The notes under the pieces: model-generated
What the model was told of the DNA's origin: nothing
The model's database searches: none
What the model saw: only the letters and a program-made list of their open reading frames with translations
Source of the DNA: Protula sp. h YS-2021
Lineage: Eukaryota > Annelida > Polychaeta > Sabellida > Serpulidae
Length of the DNA: 64,000 nt
Direction of reading: 5' to 3'
Assembly: GCA_949752745.1 (NCBI GenBank)
Contig: OX457025.1
Location: 53,973,869 to 54,037,868, forward strand
Position numbers and translations under genes: made by a program
Part shown: positions 54,714 to 64,000 of the stretch, in pieces
Numbering within the stretch: position 1 is the stretch's first letter
How the letters are laid out: each line of letters opens with the position of its first letter

Positions 54714-55714
54714 TGTTAAAGTCTAGCAGCGGGTTATCGCTTAAGGTGTCAATGACTTTTATCACGGAGTGATCGTATTTTATTTTTGTTCAATGCTGTT
54801 CTCTATTTTACTCAAAGTTATCGCATTAGTTCTTTTTCTATACATATCTTGGAAGTCAGTTTTGTTGTTAATACAATTCATAAGATTCACAATATACAAT
54901 TATTTCTTTCTTTACAGCTGAATGTTTTTAATATTTATTCCAACTTTAAAGTTATTTTCACTTTATCACCCTCTTGCAAATTTCGCTAAGTTCTGTCCAG
55001 TATCTGATTTTAATTTACTCAATACGATCTAGTTGTTACACAGAACAGTCTTGCTGTGAATCCTTTTACTTGAATGACATCTGCACAATGATTTTTCACA
55101 TAACTCGATCGTTCTCTCTCATTACTCAAAACAGTACAACTTTAATATTTAATCGAACATACATCCTTTTTTACTATTTCACTTACTTCACTTTTCATGC
55201 TAATTTTTGTATCCAAACTGGTCTCTTTCTGCCCTTAGAATTTGTTAAAACCGAGTGTATGGAACCCCGCACCTGCCCGCCTTATGAGTTAGAGTGCCAA
55301 AAAAGTTACAGGGTGCCGAAAGTTTACCAATAGGAACGTTTCCCTCCTAAATTATCGTCCGATCACATCACAGGTTTTTTATTTACTTTTTATTTGTTTA
55401 CTTGCCGTTGTTGGGCACTTGCAGTTCCGTGTCGAAAAGGTAAATATTCGTGAAGAGAATTACACTCAGCAATTCTATAGGATACACTGAACCACGTGAC
55501 AGAAAATTTCGGCACTCTTTTAATTTCGCTCTCTTTTACTGAAAACTTTCTATAATTTGACAAATCTTGAGATTTAAATACTAATGCTTAACAATATCAA
55601 TGCGTGTTAAAAGTACAATGCACAGCAAGGAACTATGAGTCAAAATACTTCATAAAAATTAAAAAAAGATATTCAAATATACCGAAAGCCTTAAAAGTTA
55701 CATATATGAGCGAT
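54714..55714 (-). repeat. Lineage-1 LTR (5' LTR, truncated)
   Basis: On the minus strand it ends CTGCTAGACTTTAACA at 54,714 and extends to about 55,714, where it meets the lineage-2 LTR. The first 100-250 bp of the LTR (TGTCAGAATATAG start) are missing. The TATA region is disrupted (TAAGGCGGGCAGG). Confidence 0.82.
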
Positions 55715-56905
55715 ATGACTACTGTTAGTCTCGTGTATCTTCTTGTCCCAGCGTTGTGCGTCGTTGACTTTCACGAAGAGGTATGGCAACGAACGAACAC
55801 AAGACTGATTACAATATCTTATAATTACTGAAATTCCGTTTTTTTCATATCCAAGTAAAACGGCTGTGAAAGTAAACTAATCTCTCTATTGAATATCCGT
55901 TTTTTCCTTACTTAACACTTTATCCGAAACTACAACTCTCCGTGCACCAGCACCACAATAGCAACTCCCTGGTTACCACTAGGTCCCACACCTGACGTGT
56001 GGCCTCTATGCCTTCATAAAATCGACTGTTGATAGCGTAGCAAGCGCGTTCCTTATATAGTTGCTGGCAGAACAACCGCAGCTAATTAAAAGTGTAACCA
56101 ATCAAAGAGCTGCCCGCTTAAACCATGCACCACTGAGAAAATAGCTGACCAAAAACGTATCTTACAAGTTACGTAGCGACCAAAAAGTGATTTTTTTGAA
56201 ACGATCACTTCCTCGTCTATAAAGTGGCACTATCGGGTTCAGTCTATAGAGTTTTTTTGAATATTTGGAAACTACATAAAAAGTTTGTGCTGGGTAGCAC
56301 AAAAATTTTCCTCGTCTGAAAAATCGACAAAATGAAAAGTTCCAAACACTAAAATATTGCCATATGCACAATCTTTACGTTTTCTACATAATGCTGTGAA
56401 AAACTTGAAATTTTGGTATTGACTTCTGAAGATATCTGACATACTTAATATATAAGTAAATTTTTAAATGGCAGGAAATCTATCAAAAGGACTTCAAACG
56501 AACTTGAAACTAGTACCAACGTGTTCACTACACCAAGATCCCCATAAATTATAAACCGATCGATGCGGTCCTGTCACGTTTTATACCGTATGCAGCAGAG
56601 CAACAATTATTATCTTACTTATACATGTTTCTGTACACACTTTTATCAATAATTGTATGAAATAAGAAGTCTTTTTAAGTGTTATGTTTTAATATCAACA
56701 TAATATAATGTAAAACATCAACAGCTACCCGACAAATTCACTCGACCATTCATCATTTCTCAACATCAGAAGGGAAAAGATCTCACCAACAGGCGCTTTC
56801 CTGCATTCTCACAAAGCAGACACCACAACAAACAGAGTGGGGCACAAACTGAATCACAAGCACTCTCAAAACACTCAAGCCACCACATATTCACACACGG
56901 CTCGA
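55715..56905 (-). repeat. Lineage-2 LTR (apparently solo), interrupted
   Basis: Inverse match to 18,567-19,400 (GTGCTTGTGATTCAGTTTGT, TTTGTTGTGGTG, AATTTTTGTGCTAC, GCCACACGTCAGGTGTGGG). TATATAAGG on the minus strand at 56,052-56,059 followed by AACGCGCTTG. No lineage-2 coding DNA adjoins it on the minus strand. A short Penelope-like piece interrupts it at 56,598-56,715. Limits are approximate. Confidence 0.78.
56598..56715 (-). mobile_element. Short Penelope-like tail insertion
   Basis: Contains CACACTTTTATCAATAATTG, ATGAAATAAGAAGTCTTTTTAAGTG and TTATGTTTTAATAT, the outer part of the tail without the CTGAAGA block. Comparison with the uninterrupted LTR near 18,740 places the junctions at GCAGCA and ACATCAAC. 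Confidence 0.72.
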
Positions 56906-56949
56906 CAACAACACATACATTTCCGGAGAATCACTTTTGCATACCCCAA

Positions 56950-57053
56950 CAACTGCAAAGTCACCAAAACTTTACAATTAATCCCACAACAATCATTTTG
57001 ATAATTAGGTACACAAATCGCCCCTAAAATGTAAAATTCTAATATTCTGACAA
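56950..57053 (-). repeat. Lineage-1 LTR fragment
   Basis: About 100 bp equal to the start of the LTR on the minus strand (TGTCAGAATATTAGAATTTTACA.. to GTAAAGTTTTGGTGAC). Confidence 0.78.
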
Positions 57054-57484
57054 TCACTAGCTTAAAAATGTTTCTGTGCACACTTTTATCAATAATTGTA
57101 TGAAATAAAAAGTCTTTTTAAGTGTTATGTTTTAATATTTTGCGAATTTTCGACTGATACAGTTTTCTTCAGGTACATATTTCACAAAATTGTGACGTTG
57201 CTATGGTTACTTCACAATTATCAATAATTGTATGAAATAAAAAGTCTTTTTAAGTGTTATGTTTTAATATTTTGCGAATTTTCGACTGATACAGTTTTCT
57301 TCAGGTACATATTTCACAAAATTGTGACGTTGCTATGGTTACTTCACAATTATCAATAATTGTATGAAATAAAAAGTCTTTTTAAGTGTTATGTTTTAAT
57401 ATTTTGCGAATTTTCGACTGATACAGTTTTCTTCAGGTACATATTTCACAAAATTGTGACGTTGCTATGGTTACTTCACATACT
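57054..57484 (-). repeat. Three tandem 132-bp Penelope-like ends
   Basis: Units start at about 57,089, 57,221 and 57,353 with period 132 and almost no differences. Each unit, on the minus strand, has GTGAAGTAACCATAGCAACG, CACAATTTTGTGAAATATG, the CTGAAGAAAACTG..CAGTCGAAAATTCGC block, TTAAAACATAACACTTAAAAAG and ATTTCATACAATTATTGATA. Tandem partial repeats and hammerhead motifs are known features of Penelope-like elements. 57,054-57,088 is the outer end of the first unit. Confidence 0.92.
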
Positions 57485-57575
57485 ACACACAAATGTGATA
57501 AATTTTATCACAATTTACACTTAAAATTTATCACATTTGTATGTAGTATGTGAAGTAACCATGGTAACGTCACAA
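57453..57575. repeat. Head-to-head Penelope-like ends forming a hairpin
   Basis: 57,453-57,505 is the inverse of 57,522-57,575 with few mismatches, around a 16-bp spacer. The shared core is CACATACTACA/TGTAGTATGTG with AAATTTATCACATTTG. The right arm continues into another variant tail up to about 57,625. Confidence 0.9.
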
Positions 57576-57625
57576 TATTGTGCATCAGTGGAAAATTCGT
57601 AAAATATTAAAAGATAAAATAAGTG
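57576..57625 (+). mobile_element. Variant Penelope-like tail
   Basis: ATTGTGCATCAGTGGAAAATTCGTAAAATATTAAAA: the tail with the CTGAAGA and stem part deleted. Confidence 0.65.
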
Positions 57626-57654
57626 TAGCAGCGAGTTAGCAGTATCTCAAAGCA

Positions 57655-58140
57655 CATGGTGGAACCATTGAACAGGCGAGAGGAAAGCCGTCGCCACAGA
57701 GCCAAATGGCGAGAGGAAAGCCGTCGCCACAGAGCCAAACGTTACCACTTTCCAAATTTCAGACAACAGTCGTTAGCTGCATCAACGGCTCTGGCCATTT
57801 TGCACACGATTGTTTTAAAGCTAAGAATGATCTGGAAGGAACCACTTCACGACGAAACGAATCATCGCGGGACTTCACCTATAGATCGAACCGCTCACCA
57901 CCAGGAAATGCACCACAGAGTTGGCGCGGAACGAACAACTCCGATCGGAAGCCAACAAATGACAAGTGACATACTCTCTGAGAACGTGAAAGATGGAAAA
58001 CTGCATTTGGCCAACGGAGGAACAATACCATATACTGGCACTGTCTGCGGAAAGCTGGTCTGTGCGAAACGTGGTCGTACTTAAGGACAAGGGTTACGAC
58101 AATGCTGTCCCGCAAAGATCTCATCACGAAGAACCAATTG
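57655..58140 (+). pseudogene. Gmr1-like gag end and protease region, lineage 2
   Basis: A direct repeat of GGCGAGAGGAAAGCCGTCG occurs at 57,675 and 57,708. A knuckle relic, CINGSGHFAHDC, lies near 57,778 (second Cys changed to Gly). Protease segment: VKDGKLHLANGGTIPYTGTVCGKL, then VVVLKDKGYDNAV, where the DTG triad is DKG, so it is dead. Confidence 0.78.
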
Positions 58141-58560
58141 TTGGATTGGGAGAGCCACTGCGTTTTGACTACGCTACACGGTATCCGGAAGCGGTTGCTT
58201 TGAATTGGATCGACACTGTTGTTGTTGAAATTTCGAGTGATCCAGGCAGTCAACTTATATCGGAGCTCATGAAAAAAGTGACACGTTTGGTATCCGTCAG
58301 ACAATTATTCACAACACCGTACAATCCAAAGTGTAATGGACTTAGTGAACGGATCAATGGAGTTCTAAAGAAGATCTTGACGACTGGAATCGATATTTCC
58401 CGCCGTACTCTTCGCGTATCGAGAGGTTCCTCAGGCGAGCAGAGGATTTTCCCCGTTTGAGCTCTTATTCGGGCGAAAAGTCAAAGGACCACTCGACATC
58501 CTGAAAGAAATCTGGACGGATGAGGATGCAACGGGAGAGGTCAAGAACACCTATCAATAT
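58141..58560 (+). pseudogene. Gmr1-like integrase fragment, lineage 2
   Basis: DYATRYPEAVALNWIDTV, then a deletion, SSDPGSQLISELMKKV (SDQG changed to SDPG, Asp kept), NGLSERINGVLKKIL (Glu kept), and in another frame the GFSPFELLFGRKVKGPLDILKEIW region. Cut at about 58,565. Same lineage as the RT at 17,305-18,422 by overall divergence from lineage 1, which is an inference. Confidence 0.8.
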
Positions 58561-58858
58561 GCATGAAAAATTACGCAAGAATTACTTTAAGGGGTTGAAA
58601 AACACCATTACAAATTAGCACGTTTTAGCACGAAACAAAGCAAAAATTACAAATTGGCACGTTTTTAATCTAAAACGTCCATTTTCCACAAATAAACTTA
58701 CTGCCGATAAAAGCGTATCAAATCACGTGACCTGATGTGAATTACATATCAAGCCGTAGAAATGTAGAAAACAGTAACAAAATTTCTAAAATCGTTAAAC
58801 GCGGAAGCTGGTAGAATGCAGATCTCAACGAAACAAACATATTACAATGATTAACTAT
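58561..58858 (-). other. Lineage-1 3' untranslated region fragment
   Basis: Matches 12,180-12,430 (AAACACCATTA, TCTAAAACG, AAATCACGTGACCTG). It lies downstream of the RNase H of the next feature on the minus strand. No LTR follows. Confidence 0.72.
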
Positions 58859-60100
58859 ATAGAAGTGCCATAATCGAGCTGTTTACACAAAAATGTCGCA
58901 TTCTGCTCAGGCAATCCGCTCCGATGTTTTCGGTTCCCTTGATGTCTTTGATGCCGAAATTGTAATTTTGAAAGAAAAGTGCCCAGCGCATGAAACGTTC
59001 GCCTTTGACTTTTCCTTTTCGTAAATATGCGAGCGGCGCATGGTCGATTTCGAGCATAAATGTTCTGCCTTACAGGTACTTGGCGATTCGCATCACACCG
59101 AATACAACTGTGAGGTATTCAGGCTCTATCATGGAAAAGTTCTTCTCGCGAGATAACAGTTTGCGACCAGAGTAAGCGATTGGGAATGGGCGGCCGTTAA
59201 ATTGTTGTAAAAGCACTGCTCCAAGCAGGGTGTCCGATGCGTCTGTACATAACAAAAATCAATGCACTGTTCAAAAGTTCTTTCAATTTGGTGAATGCAC
59301 GTTCTTGTGGTTCCTTCCACTCCACTTTCGTTGGTTGAAACTTTTTCATCAAATCTGCCAGCGGCGCGGTGTCTTCTGCTAATTTTGGGATGAATTTGCG
59401 GTAGAAGCCTGCAAAGCCTAAGAAGGAGCATATTTGCTTCTTTGTTGTCGGTCGAAGAGCGTCTTGGATTTTTCGAAGTTTATCCTCTTCTATTTGTAAA
59501 GAATCGTTGCCGACAAGGTTTCCGGTGAAATTAATGTTGTCGTAGCCGATGAAACATTTTGATCTTCGCACAGTTAGTTTTGCGGCGCGTATTCTGGTGA
59601 AAAGTTCTCGTAGTAAGCGCAAATGTTGTTCCCATTGACTGGTGTGCGGTAGTAAGTCGTCAACGTAGTTATCGACATTCTGTAGGTCGGAAAGAAATTT
59701 GAGCATAACTCTGTTGAATGCGTCCCCAGAATTCAGTAGTCTAAATGGGTTTCGTCGGAAATGTAAACAGCCACTAGGCGTCGATAAAGCAGTATATTTC
59801 TGTGACGACTCTTCCATTGGGATTAGCCAGTAAACTTTTGTGAAGTTGATTTTCGAAAAGTATTTGTCTTTTCCAACTTTAGCCATGATGTCTTCATAGT
59901 TCCCCATCGGTTGTGCATCGAATTTCTCAACAATGTTGAGTTGTCTATAATCGATACAGAATCTGTTGGTGCCGTCCTTTTCTTGACGAGTACGATCGGC
60001 GAATTATATTCTGATTGCGATTCTTCGATAATCCCTGCGTCAAGCATCTTCTTCACTTCGCTATCTTGACGTTTAGAGTATGGCATTGAATACGATTTAA
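58859..60100 (-). pseudogene. Most complete lineage-1 RT/RNase H relic
   Basis: Minus strand: SMPYSKRQ and MLDAGIIEESQSEYNSPIVLVKK, a frameshift in the DYRQLN segment, then a 236-codon frame (59,907-59,197) with GKDKYFSKINFTKVYW, STPSGCLHFRRNPF, DNYVDDLLPHTSQWEQ, RRSKCFIGYDNINFTG and RPTTKKQICSFLGFAGFYRKFI. RNase H follows in shifted frames: CTDASDTLLGAVLL, IEPEYLTVVFGVM (ERECL changed), LEIDHAPLAYLRKGK and GADCLSRM. It ends at about 58,890 with no integrase after it. Confidence 0.87.
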
Positions 60101-60104
60101 TCGT

Positions 60105-60915
60105 TTTTATCGATGGAACGTTCAAAACCTGCTCAGACATTTCCAGCAATTCGTGACGATCCACTGTCTGTACCATGGATGGGTTCTTCCATTTGTCATG
60201 GGTCTTCTAGTCAGGAAGACGATCGGTCACTATCGCCAGCTGCTGAGTCACGTGAAGGACTGCGTTCGCCACGTCACTGGCCACCGACTGAAACAGACCG
60301 AGGTTGTGTGTAACTTCGAACAAGCCATTATTTCGGCTGTCCAAACCGAGTTGGACAGCGTAAGTGTTTCACTTATGCAAGAGGTTGTTGAGAAAGATTG
60401 AACAACTAGGTCTCCGCAGAGTACAAGCGGAGCGCGGAACTGCTGAAGTGTATTCGTAAATTCATGGTCCTTGGATATCTTCCTCTTCCCCTGGTCCGCA
60501 ACACCTTCCATCTACACGCCAACTCGGAGTCGACCCGCCGTTGAATCCGTCGTCACCCGGCACTGGCGGACGTCATTCGCTACTTTAAAGCCAACTACCT
60601 GAACGGCAGCTTTGAACCTGTTCTGTGGAATGTGTGCACCCGTGGGAACGATATCTGACCAAACATCCACGTGGAGGAGTCCCACTACAAGTGTAACGGA
60701 GATGTTGCCAGGTGGCACCTGTCCCTGTGGTACTTCATTCGTCAATTGAAAGACGAACAGAAGACTACCGAGCTGACGTGCTCCGCCGCTGACAGGATCA
60801 ACCAACTCCAGAAAGGAATAAGAAATGGCGCCATCTGGAATTCCGCATCAAGGTTCAGTACAACGACGGCACAAGGAGTTTACCTCGTTACTGGAAGGCT
60901 TTGGTGAATGTAGTC
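60105..60915 (+). pseudogene. Mutator-like (MULE) transposase relic, catalytic part to C-terminus
   Basis: Begins at FIDGTFKTC (60,106 on), which holds the first Asp of the DDE triad. After a 1-base shift, 60,153-60,401 reads TIHCLYHGWVLPFVMGLL and HRLKQTEVVCNFEQAIISA; the second Asp (DFEQA in the family) is Asn (codon 60,312-60,314). Later frames give FLPLPLVRNTF, YFKANYLNG, LWNVCTRG, HVEESHYKCN, WHLSLWYFIRQLKDEQKT and LPRYWKALVNVV. The N-terminal FLYWCH finger is absent. The 5' edge abuts RT on the opposite strand. Confidence 0.86.
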
Positions 60916-62660
60916 ATGGCGTTTGATAATGAACCTCTTTCTTGTTTATGTTAGAAGCGATCATTCAAGGTAGGCGTGGAAAGTTTTTTTTGGTAACGAT
61001 TGGCGATATACTGTGTTTCAAGCTAAATTTCAACGGCGAAGGCAAAATGTAAATATGATTATATTCAGTGTTTAGTCTGCTTTCAGGACATATCAAAATT
61101 TTTAATTTACATCACGAAATAAAGATATTATGAGCAACTTTCAGTCAGGTGTACGCGAAGTGCTTCGAAGAATTTTCCTCTAAGTCAAACTTTTGTGACA
61201 CACCAAATATAGAACTTATATCTTTATCCTAAATACGATTATGGTATTGGATTTTTACCTTCTTTTATATTTTCAGCGCTTTCCAAATTGTTTACGCGTG
61301 GTGTTGCTGTGTGCGGGAATGCTTTGCACAATTTCGAAGCTTTTTCATTGAATGACCCAGATTATCTGATTATTTCATTCATATTAAGATAACAGATTAA
61401 CAGTTGTTAATTAACATAGTTCTTTTGAACAGAATGTTTTTTAAATAAATATCGAAACAAAACATGAAAGAACGCAATCGCTGAAAATAAAAGAAACACT
61501 TAATTAAAGAAATTTGGTAAATTTGTACAAATGAATAGATATTTATCTAGCTGCTCCAATAAAGCTTTTTTAAACCATAAAGGCGAAAATAAGTTTCAGC
61601 ACAAATTTAGTAAATTACTTGATAACTCTTAAAAGATCAAAATCAACGGGATTTTTTTCATAGTTAAATGATTATGCAAACTATGTGCTTGAAATATATT
61701 TTATCTTTCGCATTTCCTCATTTTTATTGAAAATAAAATGCATGTATTAACGTATACTCTCTTTTGTTTTGTAAATATTTTCGTTTTGTTTCGTATATCT
61801 AAAGTTCGCAAGAGAAGTATGAAGGAAATATAATGCTGATTACAATTATTGTCATTGTATGTGAAATAACGGGAAGTAAGTCAAAGATAACACCGAAGTA
61901 TGTTAAAGATAATACGGGACGTTTGTTAAAAATCACTATAAAAAGATGCAATTTATTTTTGATGTGGCAGGATTTAAATGGTAAAAAGATGTCTATTACA
62001 AAGTATTTATATCAAGTAATAAAGACATACACCGAACACTAAAAAATTGCTTCTATTCTGAAAGGCATCGAGAAAAGAACAAAACTTCTTACTCAGACAA
62101 AAAAATTTCGGGAAGAATATCGATTTCAAACATAAGAATTTTTCCTCACTTATTCAACCTATTCTTGAAAAAAGAGTTCTGACAAGTATTTTTGAGCATT
62201 TCGCAATTCGCACGTACAATGTTGGTATTCGAAAAATATGTTGTCTGCAAGAAAGCAAAATTGCATTAACAATACTTCGGCAATGTGAAGTTTTCATTAT
62301 TGTCAAATTTATTATTATTGCACCAATAATAGTTTGATAAAAGGTATAAATAAAATATAGAAGGAAAATACCATAAGATGCCGCTTTGAGAGTTTTTTGT
62401 GCTTTTTCGTTCATAATTGACAAACCTTCCGGCTAAGATATTTTTCAAGCACTAAAAAATAAAAAAAAAATTAAAAGTTAATAGATAATCTTGCTATGAA
62501 ATAATCCTGATTAGATTTTATGCTAATGTTTATGATTCACTAATTGATTTGTTTCAAAGCCTGCTATTTCAATATCAACAGGAATAAACCATGACAATAA
62601 ACTAACTAGGATCTACAAAAATGGAAATAACTATCTCCCAAAAGGGCGGGCAAAAGCTAT
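60916..62660. other. AT-rich DNA without recognised features
   Basis: No conserved motif, LTR end or tail was seen. An open frame at 61,833-62,042 has low-complexity Lys/Ile-rich content and no family signature. A poly(A)-like tract lies at 62,456-62,470. Confidence 0.6.
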
Positions 62661-62668
62661 GGCATAAT

Positions 62669-63297
62669 TAGCATATGTATCTCAAGCAGAACGCAAAAAA
62701 AGACTGGATCAGATGGAGCTGTTGTAAGAAGAATCAGTTGAAATGCGGCAGCGCCGTCACGACCAACGTTTATGTAACCGCCGTGTGGTCAATTAAAGAG
62801 CAATGTCATGAGCCTGACGAAAACGCCATCGCATACGCGAAATTCTGCAGTGCAATGTCCGAGAAGGCCAAGAACGTCATGACGTGCCCAGCTTAGATTC
62901 TAGCGGAAAATCCAGAACACAAGTAACGCAGTACGGGTCCAGATTGGTGACCTCTAGAGCTATCGGAGAACCATTCGTCGCCAAAAACGAGGAACCTTAC
63001 CGAAAGATACGCCTACGCTGGCCCAGTTGGTAATCCCTGATGAGTGGGAATCAACCGTGAGGTGACGAATCGGAGCGTTTCTTGCATTACGATTCAGAAG
63101 CCGATTCACGACAGCACATTGTGTCAACTTTGGTGACGCAGGACGCGAATGGCCAACGCCCGAAAAAGCGCATGAGACGCGCCTACGTTGAACTGCAGAA
63201 GCATTTGCAAAACCTCTGCGCAGACTACTCTCATGGCCGGAAGGATATTCAAGAATTTCTCCGCGGTGTAGGCCACCACGTGCGTTTCGGAAAGTAA
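62669..63297 (+). pseudogene. Internally deleted FLYWCH-MULE transposase
   Basis: 62,675-62,896 reads KDWIRWSCCKKNQLKCGSAV..VWSIKEQCHEPDENAIAYAKF: a FLYWCH finger second half (WxC..C..HxPDE; the first His of the pair is Gln-Cys-His here). Then in shifted frames RRQKRGTLPKD, LAQLVIPDEWESTV and DESERFLHYDSEAD, the linker to the catalytic domain. Directly after, 63,125-63,297 carries the C-terminal tail (RAYVELQKHLQNLCADYSHGRKDIQEFLRGVGHHV) and a stop. The whole DDE domain is deleted. Confidence 0.83.
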
Positions 63298-64000
63298 AAT
63301 ATTCATTGTACGGTATTAGTAGATTTGTACAGAATTTAAGAACAGTGACAGTAGACTGTCCTCAGTGAAAGTAAGTTCAAAGGTTTCTTTATGGAATTGT
63401 AGAGACTTTAAGAACCGTTACAGTAAAGTAGAATGCCCTCAGTGAATGTATTAACACTTGACCAGCCTTTGACTTTCACGGTGTTTCTAAATTTGTGCGA
63501 GCAGCCGTTGGTTTGTCTTTTTTCTCAACAGTGAACGGATTTTTGTGTCATCTACTCAGCTGACACTACGGGCCTAGGGCCACGAAACTTAGGACTTAGG
63601 TAGAACTTGATATAAACGTGTACATGACACTTTTTTATTTTCTGCTTCGATTTTGTTTTCTTGTTTGAAACGCCATGTGAAAAGAGTATTTATCGCACAT
63701 TACAGAACACACAGTTGCTTAGCTTTGTGCGACCTCTCACTGCGTAAATAGATAACACGGCGTATGTCTGATCAGCAAATAAAACCTGAAGTCAACAAAA
63801 ACCAAACACTACTCGGCTTATAAGACGTATTCAAGCTGTGTTGTTTGCAATATATTATTCAAGAAATAACCCATTGAAGGAAGTATTTGTGCGTTCTAAT
63901 TTTTGTCAAGTGTTTAACATTTCGCTAGCCGAATGAGTTTCTAGTTTTACGTTTGTTTTAGTTACATTCAGTTATGAATAGCTCCGGTGATCAGAAAGCA
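63298..64000. other. Unassigned DNA with a short imperfect repeat
   Basis: 63,327-63,382 (ACAGAATTTAAGAACAGTGACAG.. CTCAGTGAAAG) is repeated imperfectly at 63,402-63,452 (AGAGACTTTAAGAACCGTTACAG.. CTCAGTGAATG). No coding signal or known element was seen in the rest. Confidence 0.6.

Noticed and set aside
57054..57484. Possible CRISPR array or satellite
   Set aside because: There are no unique spacers; the whole 132-bp unit is repeated and equals a Penelope-like end, and the genome is eukaryotic.
61833..62042. 69-codon plus-strand ORF in AT-rich DNA
   Set aside because: Low-complexity Lys/Ile/Thr content without a start context or recognised domain; expected by chance at this base composition.

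Overview
The window is a dense, nested graveyard of animal transposable elements on both strands. I see no convincing single-copy host gene, no rRNA or tRNA gene and no CRISPR array. DNA composition, the element families (Ty3/gypsy-type LTR elements with integrase upstream of reverse transcriptase, Ngaro-type tyrosine-recombinase retrotransposons, Penelope-like elements and FLYWCH zinc-finger Mutator-like transposons) and the lack of operons point to a metazoan, most likely an invertebrate. The sequence alone does not let me name the species. Nearly every reading frame is broken by stops, frameshifts or deletions, so I read the region as heterochromatin-like repeat accumulation rather than active genes.

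Layout. (1) 1-10,941 is a large imperfect inverted repeat. The left arm is about 181-4,260, the right arm about 5,190-10,490, with a spacer holding an integrase relic. Each arm carries the same Ngaro-like (DIRS-order) element, minus strand on the left and plus strand on the right, inserted in Ty3/gypsy integrase DNA. The right arm also holds a 719-bp transposon (9,580-10,298) with about 120-bp C/G-rich terminal inverted repeats, an 11-bp target duplication and half of a FLYWCH zinc finger. (TA)n tracts and Penelope-like tails border both arms. (2) 10,942-17,304 is the one Ty3/gypsy element with two recognisable LTRs (minus strand). Its order is gag, protease, integrase, reverse transcriptase, RNase H, which is the Gmr1-like arrangement. 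(3) 17,305-19,784 is the reverse transcriptase/RNase H end and LTR of a second Gmr1-like lineage. (4) 19,785-20,782 is the 5' half of a Penelope-like element (minus strand).

(5) 20,783-49,343 is a near-perfect tandem array with a period of 12,386 bp: two full units and 3,789 bp of a third. One unit contains the back half of a Gmr1-like element, an LTR, a second Gmr1-like element, its 3' LTR, an Ngaro-like recombinase with its complete 3' split direct repeats (B1-A2-B2), and a Penelope-like element with reverse transcriptase, a linker zinc motif and a GIY-YIG endonuclease. The array has the form a-b-a-b-a, as expected from unequal crossing-over, though an assembly artefact must be excluded.

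(6) 49,383-55,714 holds two more deleted Gmr1-like elements, plus strand then minus strand; the second keeps a tRNA-Pro-type primer binding site. (7) 55,715-57,625 has a second-lineage LTR, three tandem 132-bp Penelope-like ends and a head-to-head pair of such ends. (8) 57,655-60,100 contains further gag/integrase (second lineage, plus) and reverse transcriptase/RNase H (first lineage, minus) relics. (9) 60,105-63,297 holds two FLYWCH-type Mutator-like transposase relics separated by AT-rich DNA. The last 700 bp is unassigned.

The elements do not form a pathway. Their relations are chronological: Ngaro in Gmr1-like, the C/G-rich transposon in Gmr1-like, Ngaro in Penelope-like, and LTR-LTR or other recombination joining fragments. 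The best leads are the C/G-rich FLYWCH mini-transposon, the tandem Penelope-like ends with a hammerhead-like motif, the 12.4-kb array, and the intact Ngaro split repeats.
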